This document shows positions 17,987-28,193 of a DNA stretch of 64,000 nt, one piece after another. Under the pieces are notes generated by a model, which saw only the letters and a list, made by a program, of their open reading frames with translations, made no database searches and was not told the DNA's origin. The translations under genes and the position numbers were made by a program. Position 1 is the first letter of the stretch. Every line of letters starts with the position of its first letter. Source of the DNA: Thermacetogenium phaeum DSM 12270 (GTDB lineage Bacteria; Bacillota; DSM-12270; Thermacetogeniales; Thermacetogeniaceae); the NCBI RefSeq assembly GCF_000305935.1, contig NC_018870.1, positions 2,563,501-2,627,500 of the forward strand, read 5' to 3'.

Positions 17987-18748
17987 TTAATAATCCGGCT
18001 CTCTGGGTTCCGGTTCCCCGCTGAAATAGCGGACAACCCCGGCGTAAACGCACCAGGCCAGTTTGTTCTGGTAAACAGGATCTTGAAGAAGGGTCTCCTC
18101 ACGGGGATGGGAGATAAACCCCGCCTCCACGATGACCGCAGGGCAGCCAACACTGCGGAGGACGAAAAAATCTTCCGGCTTGATCCAGCGGTAGCTTTCA
18201 CCCACCGTCTTGATCAGTTCCTGCTGGATCAAACTCGCCAGCCGTTTGCCCTCCCGCGATTGCGGGTGGTAGAAGACCTGGGCGCCCCAGCAGTCGGAGA
18301 GGGAGATGGCATTAACGTGGATGCTGATAAAAAGATCCGCCTGGTATTTCCTGGCTATCTCAACCCGGGCCTCCAGATCATCCTTTTGGCGCAACCTGAG
18401 CTGTGCCCGGTATCTTTCATCACTCAGGTCGTAATCACCCTCCCGGGTCAAGATCACCCTTGCCCCGGCCTGGTTGAAGAAGACGGCCAGCCGGCGGGCC
18501 AGCTCCAGGTTGATATCCTTTTCCTGCACACCGCTCTTCCCCACACATCCCGGATCGATCCCCCCGTGGCCGGGATCGACGACGATGACCTTGCCGGCAA
18601 CAGACCAGGACAGCGCTTCAATCGCCTGGCGCTCCCGGTAGGAAACATAGTAGGGGTACAGCGCCCCCGCAAACAACAAAGCGAGCACCAAAGCCCAAAA
18701 AACCTGCCGCTTCAGGCGGAACACCCGTAAAAAAATAAAACCCCGCAA
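17987..18748 (-). CDS. cwlD: N-acetylmuramoyl-L-alanine amidase, CwlD type
   Basis: 253 aa. An N-terminal membrane anchor (QVFWALVLALLFAGALYPYY) precedes an Amidase_3 domain with VDPGHGGIDPG (zinc His), the glutamate in SGVQEKDINLELA, ISIHVNA and VEAGFISHP. In spore formers CwlD makes muramic-delta-lactam in the cortex, with PdaA, so that germination enzymes recognise it. Placement right after rpsI matches many Firmicutes and favours CwlD over a general autolysin. TTG start next to a purine-rich binding site. A terminator after rpsI suggests partial or independent transcription. Confidence 0.85.
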   Translation of the reverse strand: MRGFIFLRVFRLKRQVFWALVLALLFAGALYPYYVSYRERQAIEALSWSVAGKVIVVDPGHGGIDPGCVGKSGVQEKDINLELARRLAVFFNQAGARVILTREGDYDLSDERYRAQLRLRQKDDLEARVEIARKYQADLFISIHVNAISLSDCWGAQVFYHPQSREGKRLASLIQQELIKTVGESYRWIKPEDFFVLRSVGCPAVIVEAGFISHPREETLLQDPVYQNKLAWCVYAGVVRYFSGEPEPREPDY

Positions 18749-18832
18749 AGCCTTCCCCCCTCTTCCCTCCCTAAAAATGTTATGCGGAAAGATGAAGGAT
18801 TATCCGGACTTAAAGCCGGCAAAAAAGGGGCT

Positions 18833-18868
18833 TGAAAAATAAAAGTGACGGAAGGTAAATCCGCCACT
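18833..18868 (-). terminator. Intrinsic terminator after rpsI
   Basis: Minus strand: AGTGGCGGA, short loop, TCCGTCACT (nine pairs, one G-T) followed by TTTATTTTT. It closes the long translation locus. Confidence 0.8.
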
Positions 18869-18876
18869 GACAACGG

Positions 18877-19269
18877 TTAGCGCTTGGAGAATTGCGGTGC
18901 CTTGCGGGCTTTCTTCAAACCGTACTTCCTTCTTTCCTTCATCCTGGGGTCCCTTGTCAGGAACCCGGCCTTTTTCAGGTGAACGCGGAGGTCGGGATCG
19001 GCCTTCAAAAGGGCACGCGCCAGTCCCAGACGGATCGCTCCGGCCTGACCGCTGATTCCGCCGCCCCTAACAGAAGCGATGACATCGAAGCGGCCCTCCG
19101 TCCGGGTGAGTTCCAGCGGCTGCCGGATCAGCACCTGCAGTGTGCGCTTTGGGAAGTATTCCTCGGCAGAGCGTCCGTTGACGACGATCTTTCCCTCCCC
19201 GGGCACAATTCGCACACGAGCCACCGCGGTTTTGCGCCTGCCGGTTCCTTGATAGAGTACCTGCGCCAA
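18877..19269 (-). CDS. rpsI: 30S ribosomal protein S9
   Basis: 130 aa with the typical N-terminal [13 protein letters not shown] and the basic C-terminal tail ending KAPQFSKR that reaches the P-site tRNA. TTG start, eight bases after AAGGGGG. Follows rplM by 16 bases, the usual L13-S9 pair, and ends at a strong intrinsic terminator. Confidence 0.97.
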   Translation of the reverse strand: MAQVLYQGTGRRKTAVARVRIVPGEGKIVVNGRSAEEYFPKRTLQVLIRQPLELTRTEGRFDVIASVRGGGISGQAGAIRLGLARALLKADPDLRVHLKKAGFLTRDPRMKERRKYGLKKARKAPQFSKR

Positions 19270-19285
19270 GCGTCATACCCCCTTT

Positions 19286-19720
19286 CTATCCCGATATTTC
19301 CCAGGCTTCCGGCCGCTGGGCAGCATGCGGGTGATCCGGCCCACGGTAAACCCGCAGCTTCTTGATAACCTGCCTGCCAAGGCGGTTGTGGGGAATCATT
19401 CCCCAGACGGCCCTCTCAATCACTCTTTCCGGCCTGTTCCGAAAGAGCGTCGCGAAGTTCGTCACCTTCAAACCCCCGGGGTAGCCGGAATGGTGAATAT
19501 AGAGCTTATTGTGAAATTTCTTCCCCGTAACTTTGACCTTTTCGGCATTGATGACAATCACATGATCCCCTGTATCCACATGCGGGGTGAAGGTCGGCTT
19601 ATGCTTGCCGCGCAGGATACGCGCCACTTCACTTGCCAGCCTGCCGAGAGTCTTGCCAGTGGCGTCGATGAGATACCACTTGCGCTCTACTTCCCCCGGT
19701 TTAGCCATATATGTACGCAT
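19286..19720 (-). CDS. rplM: 50S ribosomal protein L13
   Basis: 144 aa; conserved [40 protein letters not shown] and [14 protein letters not shown] with GGAGG nine bases upstream. An early-assembly 23S-binding protein. It follows truA by 44 bases and is coupled to rpsI downstream. Confidence 0.97.
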   Translation of the reverse strand: MRTYMAKPGEVERKWYLIDATGKTLGRLASEVARILRGKHKPTFTPHVDTGDHVIVINAEKVKVTGKKFHNKLYIHHSGYPGGLKVTNFATLFRNRPERVIERAVWGMIPHNRLGRQVIKKLRVYRGPDHPHAAQRPEAWEISG

Positions 19721-19764
19721 AAGAGTTTACCTCCTTCGACATTTCCATTCCAACAGCTTTTATT

Positions 19765-20553
19765 CTAGGAAATCGGCCACACCCTGTCAAGGAACATTCC
19801 TTTCTCCTCGCCCGGATAGTAAACCTTTACCAGGTAGAGCCCCTGCGGGGGAAGCGCAGGGCCTCCTTCTCCCCGCTCACCCCGGTCAAGAATCTCCTTA
19901 ACCTGTTGCGGCCGCATTTTCCCCCGGCCGACCTCCAGCAGGGTGCCGACCATCAGACGCACCATCTTATAGAGAAAACCATCGGCGGTAACGGAAAAGC
20001 AGATCCAATCCCCTTGCTCATCTATATCAAAAGAAAAAATACGCCGTACTGTGCTTTGAGCACTGCTGCCGGTAGCCGAAAAGCCCTGAAAATCGTGCTC
20101 TCCGTGAAAGAACTGTACCGCCAAGCGCATGGCAGTCAGGTCAAGGGAATAGGGGTACTGGTAGCAGCGGCTGCGCCAGAGGGCGGTGGGTCTTCTGCTG
20201 TTCAGAATCAGATAGCTGTACCTCTTCCCAACGGCACCATACCTGGCATGAAAAGAGGTATCGGCCAGGGCCGCACTCAGCACAACCAGATCGGGCGGTA
20301 AGAGACCGTTTAAAGCCGCCGGAAAACGCTCCACAGGGATGGAGGAGCAGGTATCAAAATGCACCACCTGCCCCAAGGCGTGAACGCCCTTATCCGTCCG
20401 CCCCGCTCCCACTATCTTGATTCCTTCTCCGGTGAGACGGGCCAGGGCCTCTTCCAAAACACCCTGTACCGTGCGCAGCCCGGTGCCGGTTTGCTTTTGG
20501 AAACCGGCAAAATTCGTCCCGTCATATTCCAGGCATAACCTGACGCGACGCAT
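19765..20553 (-). CDS. truA: tRNA pseudouridine(38-40) synthase TruA
   Basis: 262 aa. The catalytic aspartate is in GAGRTDKGVHALGQV (about residues 50-64), and the N-terminal LEYDGTNFAGFQ and C-terminal FLYKMVRLMVGTLLEVG motifs are complete. It modifies the anticodon arm of many tRNAs. 12 bases after rplQ. The ECF transporter genes (ecfA1-A2-T) that often separate rplQ and truA in Firmicutes are absent here. Confidence 0.96.
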   Translation of the reverse strand: MRRVRLCLEYDGTNFAGFQKQTGTGLRTVQGVLEEALARLTGEGIKIVGAGRTDKGVHALGQVVHFDTCSSIPVERFPAALNGLLPPDLVVLSAALADTSFHARYGAVGKRYSYLILNSRRPTALWRSRCYQYPYSLDLTAMRLAVQFFHGEHDFQGFSATGSSAQSTVRRIFSFDIDEQGDWICFSVTADGFLYKMVRLMVGTLLEVGRGKMRPQQVKEILDRGERGEGGPALPPQGLYLVKVYYPGEEKGMFLDRVWPIS

Positions 20554-20565
20554 GATCTTTAATTG

Positions 20566-20901
20566 TTAGACCAGTTCGATCAAGGCCAGGGGTGCTCCAT
20601 CCCCCCGGCGGTACCCCGTCTTCATAATCCGCGTGTAACCACCGGAGCGCTCCTTGTATTTGGGAGCTATCTCATCAAACAGTTTTTTGACAACGCTTTC
20701 ATCAAGGAGGTAAGCCAGTGCCTGCCTCCTGGCGTGCAGATCCCCCCGCTTACCCAGGGTAATCATCTTCTCGGCCAGCCGCTGGATTTCTTTGGCGCGG
20801 GTTTCGGTCGTCTCGATGCGCTCTTCCCTTAAAAGGGAGGTAGTCATATTCCGCAGGACCGCCCGCCGGGGGTCTTTCCGCATACCCAACTTGCGGTACA
20901 T
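20566..20901 (-). CDS. rplQ: 50S ribosomal protein L17
   Basis: 111 aa from ATG 20901 ([18 protein letters not shown]), eight bases after GAGGTG; a TTG two codons earlier is possible. Conserved [18 protein letters not shown] and [17 protein letters not shown]-terminus. Sits at the peptide tunnel exit. Follows rpoA by 17 bases in the alpha operon. Confidence 0.97.
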   Translation of the reverse strand: MYRKLGMRKDPRRAVLRNMTTSLLREERIETTETRAKEIQRLAEKMITLGKRGDLHARRQALAYLLDESVVKKLFDEIAPKYKERSGGYTRIMKTGYRRGDGAPLALIELV

Positions 20902-20918
20902 TGCCAATTCACCTCTTT

Positions 20919-21869
20919 CTAATCCTCGCTCTTCTTCAGAGAAAGTCCCAGTTCGGCCAGTTTTCTGTCAACTTCCTCCAGCGATTTTTTACCCAGGTTG
21001 CGTACCTTCATCATCTCTTCCTCGGTACGCTGGGTCAGATCCTCAACGGTATTGATTCCGGCGCGCTTCAAACAATTGTAAGAGCGCACCGATAGCTCAA
21101 GCTCCTCAATCGGCATTTCCAGGATCTTGCTCTTCTCATCGACCTGTTCCTCCGGTTCCGGATCCTGTTCGGCGGTATTTTCGGTCAAACCGGTGAACAG
21201 CTTGAGGTACTTGATGATAATATCGGCAGCCTGACTGACGGCCTCCTCCGGCGTCAGGACGCCATTACCCCACACCTCCAGGATCAGCCGGTCGTAGTCG
21301 GTCTGTTGCCCCACCCGGGTGTTCTCCACAGTGTAATTGACCTTGCGAATAGGGGAAAAGATGGAATCAACCGGAATGTCTCCGATTACATGCTCCGCCT
21401 TCTTGTTTCTTTCCGCGGGAACATACCCGCGCCCCTTCTCTACGGTCATTTCCATAAAGAGGCGGCCGTCCGGCTCCAGGGTCGCTATATAAAGCTCAGG
21501 ATTCACCACCTCAATATCCGGGCCGGTGATGATATCTCCGGCGGTAACCACTCCCTCCCCCTGGGCCTCAATACGGATGGTCACAGGCCCCTCTCCGTAC
21601 ATCCTCAGGGCCAGACCCTTCAAGTTCAGGATGATATCGGTGGTATCCTCGCGCACACCCGGTATGGTACTGAACTCGTGGAGCACGCCTTCAATCCGCA
21701 CCGAGGTTACGGCCGCTCCTGGCAGTGAAGAGAGGAGAACCCGGCGCAGGCTGTTGCCCAGCGTCGTCCCGTAGCCGCGCTCCAGCGGCTCCACCACGAA
21801 TTTACCGTAAGTATCCTTCTCGTCCTTCTCTACACACTCAATACGAGGCTTTTCAATCTCGACGAGCAA
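20919..21869 (-). CDS. rpoA: RNA polymerase alpha subunit
   Basis: 316 aa from the fourth of four consecutive TTG codons, nine bases after AGGAGG, giving [14 protein letters not shown], a normal alpha start. The N-terminal dimer domain has [17 protein letters not shown], and the C-terminal domain (about 250-310) has [15 protein letters not shown] and [11 protein letters not shown], which contact UP elements and activators. An acidic linker ([18 protein letters not shown]) joins them. The TTG run makes the exact start ambiguous within three codons. Confidence 0.97.
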   Translation of the reverse strand: MLVEIEKPRIECVEKDEKDTYGKFVVEPLERGYGTTLGNSLRRVLLSSLPGAAVTSVRIEGVLHEFSTIPGVREDTTDIILNLKGLALRMYGEGPVTIRIEAQGEGVVTAGDIITGPDIEVVNPELYIATLEPDGRLFMEMTVEKGRGYVPAERNKKAEHVIGDIPVDSIFSPIRKVNYTVENTRVGQQTDYDRLILEVWGNGVLTPEEAVSQAADIIIKYLKLFTGLTENTAEQDPEPEEQVDEKSKILEMPIEELELSVRSYNCLKRAGINTVEDLTQRTEEEMMKVRNLGKKSLEEVDRKLAELGLSLKKSED

Positions 21870-21904
21870 CAACAACAACCTCCTTCCCCGTCCACCCGAA
21901 CGGA

Positions 21905-22531
21905 TTAACGGGAATAAAGCTCAACGATCAGGTGTTCCTGGATGGGGACATCGATATCTTCCCGGGCGGGAATTCCGGCCACCCGCCCCCGCATCCTTTC
22001 GGCATCGACTTCCAGCCAGGGGGGAGGTGTTTTTTGGGCAATCGTTTCTGCAATCTCCTTAAAAAGGGGTATCTCCCGGCTCTTCTCAGAAACTGCAATC
22101 TCATCCCCGACACGAACGAGATAGGACGGTATGTTCACCCTTCTCCCGTTGACAGTGAAATGCCCATGCCGCACAAGCTGGCGCGCCTCAGGGCGCGACC
22201 TGGCAAAGCCAAGGCGGTAGACCACATTATCAAGACGCCGCTCCAGCAAGCGCAGCAGGTTTTCACCGGTGACCCCTTTTTGCCTCTCCGCCATTTCGAA
22301 GTAGCGCCGGAACTGGCGCTCCAAAACCCCGTAGATCCTGCGCGCCCGCTGCTTTTCCCGGAGCTGCAGGCCGTATTCGGTAATCTTTTTACGAGCAAAG
22401 CCCTTCTGCCCGGGAGGATAGCTTCTCCTATCAATGGCGCACTTCTCCGAATAGCAGCGATCCCCTTTCAGGTACAGCTTGATCCCTTCCCGGCGGCAAA
22501 GACGGCATACGGGGCCTGTGTATCTTGCCAT
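21905..22531 (-). CDS. rpsD: 30S ribosomal protein S4, zinc type
   Basis: 208 aa. The N-terminus has CRLCRREG and later DRCYSEKC, a four-cysteine zinc site seen in the C+ form of S4. The S4 RNA-binding fold ([20 protein letters not shown]) follows. Initiates 30S assembly and commonly represses its own operon. It lies between rpsK and rpoA as usual for the alpha operon. Confidence 0.97.
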   Translation of the reverse strand: MARYTGPVCRLCRREGIKLYLKGDRCYSEKCAIDRRSYPPGQKGFARKKITEYGLQLREKQRARRIYGVLERQFRRYFEMAERQKGVTGENLLRLLERRLDNVVYRLGFARSRPEARQLVRHGHFTVNGRRVNIPSYLVRVGDEIAVSEKSREIPLFKEIAETIAQKTPPPWLEVDAERMRGRVAGIPAREDIDVPIQEHLIVELYSR

Positions 22532-22565
22532 GTATTACTGTCCCTCCTTGATCATAAAAATTTGC

Positions 22566-22955
22566 TCAGACGCGCCGGCGCTTCGGAGGCCGGCAGCCGT
22601 TATGTGGAATAGGGGTTACATCCTTGATCATGTTGACTTCTAAACCGGCAGCCTGCAGCGACCTGATGGCAGCCTCCCTGCCACCGCCGGGCCCTTTGAC
22701 ATAAGCCTCAACCTGTTTCATACCATGTTCCATGGCGGCTTTTGCAGCCGCTTCAGCAGCCATTTGGGCGGCAAAAGGGGTACCTTTCCGGGTTCCTTTA
22801 AAGCCCATAGTACCGGCGCTCGCCCAGGCTATGGCATTGCCGTTAGTATCTGTAATAGTAATGATGGTATTGTTAAAGGTCGACTTGATGTGGGCAATCC
22901 CGTGCTCGATATTCTTGCGCTCTTTCCGCTTAATCCTTGCTTTCGGCCTTGCCAC
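22566..22955 (-). CDS. rpsK: 30S ribosomal protein S11
   Basis: 129 aa, GTG start after GGAGG. Contains [29 protein letters not shown] and the C-terminal [18 protein letters not shown], the invariant S11 end. Binds the 30S platform near the E site. 18 bases after rpsM. Confidence 0.97.
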   Translation of the reverse strand: MARPKARIKRKERKNIEHGIAHIKSTFNNTIITITDTNGNAIAWASAGTMGFKGTRKGTPFAAQMAAEAAAKAAMEHGMKQVEAYVKGPGGGREAAIRSLQAAGLEVNMIKDVTPIPHNGCRPPKRRRV

Positions 22956-22973
22956 ATTATTCCTCCCTTCTCA

Positions 22974-23345
22974 CTATTTCTTCCTGTGGACGCCAACGGT
23001 TTTGCGAGGGCCTTTGCGCGTCCGGGCATTGGTGCGCGTGCGCTGCCCCCGCGTCGGCAACCCCCTGCGGTGGCGCAGCCCGCGGTAACAGCCGATCTCA
23101 ATCAGGCGCTTGATGTTCATGGACACCTCGCGGCGCAGGTCGCCTTCGACCTTGTATTCGCGATCGATGACATCCTGCAGCTTGCCGACCTCTTCTTCGG
23201 TGAGGTCTTTAACCCTGGTTTCCGGTTTGACGCCCGTTTTTCGTAGGACTTCCTGCGCGGAGGTTCTACCGATCCCGTAAATATAGGTAAGGGCCACATC
23301 CACCCGTTTATCACGCGGTAAATCGACACCGGCAATTCTTGCCAT
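22974..23345 (-). CDS. rpsM: 30S ribosomal protein S13
   Basis: 123 aa; [21 protein letters not shown] start, the helix-two-turn-helix region and the basic tail [18 protein letters not shown] that touches P-site tRNA. Located 19 bases after rpmJ, as in most Firmicutes. Confidence 0.97.
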   Translation of the reverse strand: MARIAGVDLPRDKRVDVALTYIYGIGRTSAQEVLRKTGVKPETRVKDLTEEEVGKLQDVIDREYKVEGDLRREVSMNIKRLIEIGCYRGLRHRRGLPTRGQRTRTNARTRKGPRKTVGVHRKK

Positions 23346-23364
23346 ATTTCAGCCTCCTAACCAG

Positions 23365-23538
<174 letters not shown>

Positions 23539-23763
23539 TTATTTATAACGATAGACGATCCGCCCCCGGGTCAGGTCATAGGGTGAAAGCTCCACGGTGA
23601 CGCGATCACCGGCCAGAATCCGGATGAAGTTCATCCGCATCTTCCCGGAGACGTGCGCCAGCAGCCTGTGCCCGTTGGCAAGCTCAACTTTGAACATAGC
23701 GTTAGGCAGTGCTTCAATAACAGTACCTTCCACTTCGATTACATTCGGCTTGGACTTGGGCAT
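23539..23763 (-). CDS. infA: Translation initiation factor IF-1
   Basis: 74 aa OB-fold protein with [35 protein letters not shown] and [18 protein letters not shown]. Occupies the A site during initiation with IF-2 and IF-3. In the conserved map-KOW-infA-rpmJ order. Confidence 0.97.
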   Translation of the reverse strand: MPKSKPNVIEVEGTVIEALPNAMFKVELANGHRLLAHVSGKMRMNFIRILAGDRVTVELSPYDLTRGRIVYRYK

Positions 23764-23772
23764 ATCATTTCT

Positions 23773-24075
23773 CTACCCCCTTGTTTCGGATTCCTGGTTC
23801 AGCAGGGTTTGCTTAAATTCGGCAATAACCCTGCGTATCTCACTGTTTCCCGAATACTGACCTGCCTCCCACTGGGAAGCCAGGTTTTCGGCAACCATAG
23901 GATATGCCTTTAAGTGTTTGACATTCTTCGGTTTGGGATTTTCCATTCTCCGCTTTTCACCGTCAACCAGGTAAACAAAGGTCTCGTTGATTATCTCCAG
24001 GACAAGGTAGAACCTTCCGCGATCGCGGCCTCGCTTAGAGCAGACCAGCTGGCCGATCTTCAGAGAACTCTCCAT
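23773..24075 (-). CDS. KOW-domain RNA-binding protein (L14e-like)
   Basis: 100 aa. The N-terminal 50 residues (KIGQLVCSKRGRDRGRFYLVLEI and VDGEKRRMENPKPKNVKHL) form a KOW/SH3-like RNA-binding domain seen in archaeal/eukaryotic L14e, L6e and L27e. The C-terminal half is helical and unassigned. Homologues sit between map and infA in many Clostridia and Bacilli; a ribosome-associated role is inferred from that position and fold only. Confidence 0.85.
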   Translation of the reverse strand: MESSLKIGQLVCSKRGRDRGRFYLVLEIINETFVYLVDGEKRRMENPKPKNVKHLKAYPMVAENLASQWEAGQYSGNSEIRRVIAEFKQTLLNQESETRG

Positions 24076-24094
24076 CCCGCCGCCAACCTCACTT

Positions 24095-24841
24095 TCAAAG
24101 CCGGGTCAGAACCTCTGGCTGTCCCTCGGTCACGACCACCGTATGCTCAAAGTGAGCGGAAAGGCTGCCGTCCTTTGTCACCACAGTCCAGTGGTTGGGC
24201 ATGACTGCTACCTCATAGGTTCCGGCATTGACCATCGGTTCAATGGCCAGCGCCATCCCCGGTTCCAGCCGCGGTCCATGGCCGGGCTTTCCGAAGTTCG
24301 GCACCTGGGGTTCTTCGTGCATCTTCTTTCCGATACCGTGCCCAACGAAATCCCGGACAACCTGATAACCATGCCCTTCAACGAAGCTCTGGATCGCAAA
24401 GCTGATGTCCCCGATCCGGTTCCCCGGTACGGCCTGGGCAATCCCGCGCTCCAGCGCCTCTCTGGTCACCTCCAGCAGGCGCCGCGCTTCCTCCGATATT
24501 TCTCCCACCGGAAAGGTGTAGGAGGAATCCCCACAATACCCTTGATAAAAGGCTCCAACATCAATACTGATAATATCCCCGTTTTCCAACCTTCTTAAAC
24601 CAGGAATCCCGTGCACAACCTCGTTATTAACCGAGGTGCAGATGCTGGCAGGAAACCCTTGGTAATTGAGAAAAGCAGGAACACCACCGGCTCGCCTGAT
24701 GAAGTCATCTGCAAACTGGTTCAGTTCACCTGTGGTTACCCCAGGGCGCACCCTTTTCCCCAGCTCCTGCAATGTCAAAGCAACGATTCGCCCCGCCTGC
24801 CGCATATAGGCGATTTCCTGCCTGGATTTTAAAATAATCAT
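24095..24841 (-). CDS. map: Methionine aminopeptidase, type I
   Basis: 248 aa from ATG 24841, which overlaps the adk TGA by one base (TGATG). The five metal ligands are recognisable: D in SIDVGAFYQGYCGDSS (two), H in FVGHGIGKKMHEEPQ, E in AIEPMVN and E in FEHTVVV. Removes initiator Met from nascent proteins. Coupled translation with adk is likely. Confidence 0.97.
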   Translation of the reverse strand: MIILKSRQEIAYMRQAGRIVALTLQELGKRVRPGVTTGELNQFADDFIRRAGGVPAFLNYQGFPASICTSVNNEVVHGIPGLRRLENGDIISIDVGAFYQGYCGDSSYTFPVGEISEEARRLLEVTREALERGIAQAVPGNRIGDISFAIQSFVEGHGYQVVRDFVGHGIGKKMHEEPQVPNFGKPGHGPRLEPGMALAIEPMVNAGTYEVAVMPNHWTVVTKDGSLSAHFEHTVVVTEGQPEVLTRL

Positions 24842-25491
24842 CAAACAAGGCTCCTTAAGATCTTTTCGATTTCCAGCCAGACCTCGTCGATGGAAAGCTC
24901 TCCATTGACCTTTCGGAGCAGGCCGCGCTCCTGATAATACTCGAGAAGGGGAGCGGTTTGCCTGGCGTAGACTTCGAGGCGTTCGGAGACGACTCTCTCG
25001 GTGTCATCGCTCCTCTGGTAGAGCTCTCCTCCGCACCGGTCACAAACGCCTTCCCTACGCGGCGGCTGGTAGACCACGTGGAAGGTAGCGCCGCAATGGC
25101 GGCAGACTCTTCGCCCCGTCAGCCGTTCCAGCAGCACCTGCGAAGCCACCTCGATGTTCAGAACGACATCCAGGGATGTATTCATTTCCTTCAGCATACC
25201 GTCAAGGGCTTTTGCCTGAGGAACGGTGCGGGGGAACCCGTCGAGCAAAAAGCCCTTCGCGCAGTCGGGCTTCTGCAACCTTTCCCGGATTACCTCCACG
25301 GTAACCTCATCCGGAACCAGTTTCCCCTCATCCAGGTATCCCTTGAGTTTCCTGCCCAGCTCGGTACCTTCCCGGATTGCCGCCCGGAAAATATCACCGG
25401 TAGAAATATGAGGGATCTCGCAAAATGATGCTATCTTCACAGCCTGGGTTCCCTTACCGGCACCCGGCGGTCCCATGATCAAAATCCTCAT
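24841..25491 (-). CDS. adk: Adenylate kinase, long zinc-lid form
   Basis: 216 aa. P-loop GPPGAGKGTQA (residues 7-17), DGFPRT AMP-site motif, and a lid with CRHC and CDRC, a four-cysteine zinc site usual in Gram-positive Adk. Equilibrates ATP, ADP and AMP. Located after secY in the spc operon as in Bacillus. Confidence 0.97.
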   Translation of the reverse strand: MRILIMGPPGAGKGTQAVKIASFCEIPHISTGDIFRAAIREGTELGRKLKGYLDEGKLVPDEVTVEVIRERLQKPDCAKGFLLDGFPRTVPQAKALDGMLKEMNTSLDVVLNIEVASQVLLERLTGRRVCRHCGATFHVVYQPPRREGVCDRCGGELYQRSDDTERVVSERLEVYARQTAPLLEYYQERGLLRKVNGELSIDEVWLEIEKILRSLV

Positions 25492-25510
25492 CTTGTCTCC
25501 ACTCCACAGT

Positions 25511-26785
25511 TTATTTCATAAAGCCCTGGTAGTGCCGCATCAGAAGATAGGATTCAAACTGCTTCATGGTTTCTAGAGCGACACCAACGACGATCAGCAG
25601 GGCGGTTCCCCCAAAATAGAGAGTCGGGATTTTCGTAAAGGTGATCATAAAATTCGGCAGAATGGCAATCAGAGCCAGGAAAACGGCACCTGCCAGGGTC
25701 AGCCTCGTTAGGACGCGGTTGATGTACTCTCCCGTCGGTCTGCCGGGCCTTAGCCCGGGTACAAAACCGCCGTACTTTTTGAGATTGTCGGCCACATCCA
25801 TCGGGTTGAAAATGATCGCCGTATAAAAATAAGTAAAGAAAATGATCAGCAGGGCGTAGAGAACCGAGTTCAAAGCGGTTCCAAAGCCCAGTGCGGATTC
25901 CACCGCCCGTGCCCACGGGTGATCGATCCACCTGGCGATCTGGACGGGGAAGAGCATCAGCGACATGGCGAAGATAATGGGAATAACCCCCGCCTGATTT
26001 ACTCGCAGAGGAATATGGGTGCTCTGCCCGCCGTAGACCTTACGCCCCATCACCCGCTTGGCATACTGAACCGGAATGCGGCGTTGCCCCTCGTTGACGG
26101 CAACGACCCCGGCAATAATCAGGAGCCCCAGCACGACGAGGATAATGACGCTGGTAATCGGTATTACCCCTGCCGATAACTGCTGCAGGATGCTCGCCGC
26201 TCCTGAAGGGAGGCGGGAAACGATTCCCGCAAAAATTATCAAAGATATCCCGTTCCCGATTCCCTTTTCGGTTATCATCTCACCCAGCCACATCAAAAAT
26301 GCGGTGCCTGCAGTCAGAATAATGGCGATCATAAGATAAGTACCGATCCCGGGATTGTTGATCGCCGGAGGCATTCCCTGCATCGGGCGTCCAAGGGCAA
26401 TGGCCATCCCGATGGCCTGAATGAATCCGAGCAAGACCGTGCCGTACCGGGTATATTGGACGATCACCTTTCTCCCGGCTTCCCCTTCCTTGGACAACTG
26501 CTCCAAGCGGGGAATAACGATGGTCAGCAGTTGCATGATAATAGAGGCATTGATGTAAGGGGTGATGCTCATGGCGAAAACAGACAGGCGCCGGAAAGCA
26601 CCACCGGAGATTACATCAAAGATCCCGAACAACTGGCCTTCAAAAAGCTTTTCCAGTACTTCAGGATTGATACCGGGTACCGGAACGTGCGCCCCAATCC
26701 GGAAGATGAGGAACATCAGCAGCGTAAAACCGATCTTTCTTCTCAATTCCTCTACCTTCCAGGCGTTCCGCAGGGATTCAAACAC
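25511..26785 (-). CDS. secY: Protein translocase channel SecY
   Basis: 424 aa with ten predicted membrane segments; typical FESLRNAWKVEELRRKI start, plug-region GINPEVLEKL, and YPIQ-like VQYAKRVMGRKVYGGQ cytosolic loop. Its C-terminal FESYLLMRHYQGFMK contacts SecA/ribosome. Works with SecE, also in this window, and SecA. Starts one base after rplO ends. Confidence 0.97.
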   Translation of the reverse strand: MFESLRNAWKVEELRRKIGFTLLMFLIFRIGAHVPVPGINPEVLEKLFEGQLFGIFDVISGGAFRRLSVFAMSITPYINASIIMQLLTIVIPRLEQLSKEGEAGRKVIVQYTRYGTVLLGFIQAIGMAIALGRPMQGMPPAINNPGIGTYLMIAIILTAGTAFLMWLGEMITEKGIGNGISLIIFAGIVSRLPSGAASILQQLSAGVIPITSVIILVVLGLLIIAGVVAVNEGQRRIPVQYAKRVMGRKVYGGQSTHIPLRVNQAGVIPIIFAMSLMLFPVQIARWIDHPWARAVESALGFGTALNSVLYALLIIFFTYFYTAIIFNPMDVADNLKKYGGFVPGLRPGRPTGEYINRVLTRLTLAGAVFLALIAILPNFMITFTKIPTLYFGGTALLIVVGVALETMKQFESYLLMRHYQGFMK

Positions 26786-27226
26786 TTAGATCACCTCGAC
26801 TTTGCCGCCCGCTGCAGCGATCTTTTCAGCAGCGCCTTTGCTGACTGCGTGCACCTGAACGGTCAACGGGTGCTTGATTTCACCTTTGCCGAGCAGCTTC
26901 ACCTTCACGTCGCGCTTCTTTACTAACCCGTGATCACGCAGCAGCTGCGGCGTGACAACGGCACCGGCTGGGAAGCGGTCCAGATCCTTAACGTTAACGA
27001 CCGCCACCTCTTCCCGAAAGACATTGGTAAATCCGCGCTTGGGGATACGCCTGTAGAGAGGCATCTGCCCGCCTTCGAAGCCGCGCCTGATGCTGCCGCC
27101 GGAACGCGCCTTTTGGCCTTTATGCCCCCGGCCAGCCGTTTTCCCGAGGCCGGAACCGATGCCGCGCCCCTTGCGCACCCTCACTGCCCGTGCTCCCGGC
27201 GCAGGCCTCAACTCATGGAGTTTCAC
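26786..27226 (-). CDS. rplO: 50S ribosomal protein L15
   Basis: 146 aa, GTG start with GGGGGG five to ten bases upstream. Gly/Arg-rich N-terminal [18 protein letters not shown] and a globular C-terminal domain. Directly precedes secY. The gene that normally precedes it, rpmD, is missing: only 60 bases separate rplO from rpsE. Confidence 0.97.
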   Translation of the reverse strand: MKLHELRPAPGARAVRVRKGRGIGSGLGKTAGRGHKGQKARSGGSIRRGFEGGQMPLYRRIPKRGFTNVFREEVAVVNVKDLDRFPAGAVVTPQLLRDHGLVKKRDVKVKLLGKGEIKHPLTVQVHAVSKGAAEKIAAAGGKVEVI

Positions 27227-27230
27227 AAAT

Positions 27231-27287
27231 TCACCCCCCTTTCTCGGCCACTGTTGCGTAAATGACCTTGTTCCACAGCCCTTTCAT
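27231..27287 (-). CDS. 18-codon frame in place of rpmD (L30)
   Basis: The rpsE stop overlaps an ATG (TAATG) that opens an 18-residue frame, [18 protein letters not shown], ending just before the rplO start. It lacks a clear binding site of its own and has no convincing match to L30 beyond length-independent composition. It may be chance, a remnant of rpmD, or a coupling peptide that carries ribosomes from rpsE to rplO. Confidence 0.25.
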   Translation of the reverse strand: MKGLWNKVIYATVAEKGG

Positions 27288-27784
27288 TAGCCAAACAATT
27301 CTTCTACCGTCTTGCCGCGCAGGCGAGCCACTTCTTCCGCCCGTTTCAGGCTCCTCAGACCTTCTAGAGTAGCACGCACCATATTGTTGGCATTGGAAGA
27401 CCCCAGAGATTTCGTGAGGATATCCTGGATCCCTGCTGCCTCAAGCACCGCCCGTACAGGGCCTCCGGCGATCACTCCGGTACCGGGCCTGGCCGGCTTC
27501 AACAGAACCTTGCCGGCACCGAACTCACCGATCACCTCATGAGTAATGGTGGTGCCTCTCATCGGTACCTCCAACAGGTTCTTCTTAGCATCTTCCACAC
27601 CTTTGCGGATCGCCTCCGGCACCTCGCCGGCCTTGCCCAATCCTGCTCCTACATGCCCCTGCCCATCACCTACAACAACCAGGGCGCTGAAGCTGAATCT
27701 GCGTCCGCCTTTAACAACTTTAGCAACGCGGTTGATGCTGACGACTTTTTCCGTTAATTCAAGCGTATCGGGGTCAATGCGCAA
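27287..27784 (-). CDS. rpsE: 30S ribosomal protein S5
   Basis: 165 aa. TTG start nine bases after GGGAGGGAG. The N-terminal double-stranded RNA-binding domain ([29 protein letters not shown]) and the C-terminal [17 protein letters not shown] are conserved. Acts in decoding fidelity and the mRNA entry helicase. Confidence 0.97.
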   Translation of the reverse strand: MRIDPDTLELTEKVVSINRVAKVVKGGRRFSFSALVVVGDGQGHVGAGLGKAGEVPEAIRKGVEDAKKNLLEVPMRGTTITHEVIGEFGAGKVLLKPARPGTGVIAGGPVRAVLEAAGIQDILTKSLGSSNANNMVRATLEGLRSLKRAEEVARLRGKTVEELFG

Positions 27785-27808
27785 AACTATTACTCCCTCC
27801 CTTCCTCT

Positions 27809-28174
27809 TTAGAAGTCCAGCCCTTGTTCCCTTGCCGCATCGGCAAGAGCAGCTATCCTGCCATGATATAAATAGCCGCCCCGGTCAAAAACGACCTTCT
27901 TGATTCCTCTTTCCAGAGCCTTTTTGGCGATCAGCCGTCCCACCATCTGAGCGGCGGCAATGTTCTTCTTGCCTTTGACCTCTCCCCTGATCTCCGGGGA
28001 GAGGGTGGAAGCGGCGGCAAGTGTTTTGCCTTTAGTATCATCGATGACCTGAGCGTAAATATGATTAAGGCTCTTGTAAACGCTAAGCCGTGGCCTCTCC
28101 GGTGTGCCGAAAACCTTCTTGCGCACACGGAGGTGTTTGCGCTTGCGAACTTCAGCGCGCGATTCCTTGGACAT
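27809..28174 (-). CDS. rplR: 50S ribosomal protein L18
   Basis: 121 aa. Binds 5S rRNA with L5. The basic N-terminus ([21 protein letters not shown]) and HIYAQVIDD are typical, ending [21 protein letters not shown]. Of interest because the 5S rRNA gene in this window carries an insertion; this L18 shows no obvious matching insertion. Confidence 0.97.
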   Translation of the reverse strand: MSKESRAEVRKRKHLRVRKKVFGTPERPRLSVYKSLNHIYAQVIDDTKGKTLAAASTLSPEIRGEVKGKKNIAAAQMVGRLIAKKALERGIKKVVFDRGGYLYHGRIAALADAAREQGLDF

Positions 28175-28193
28175 CCGTGCTCACACCCCTTAC

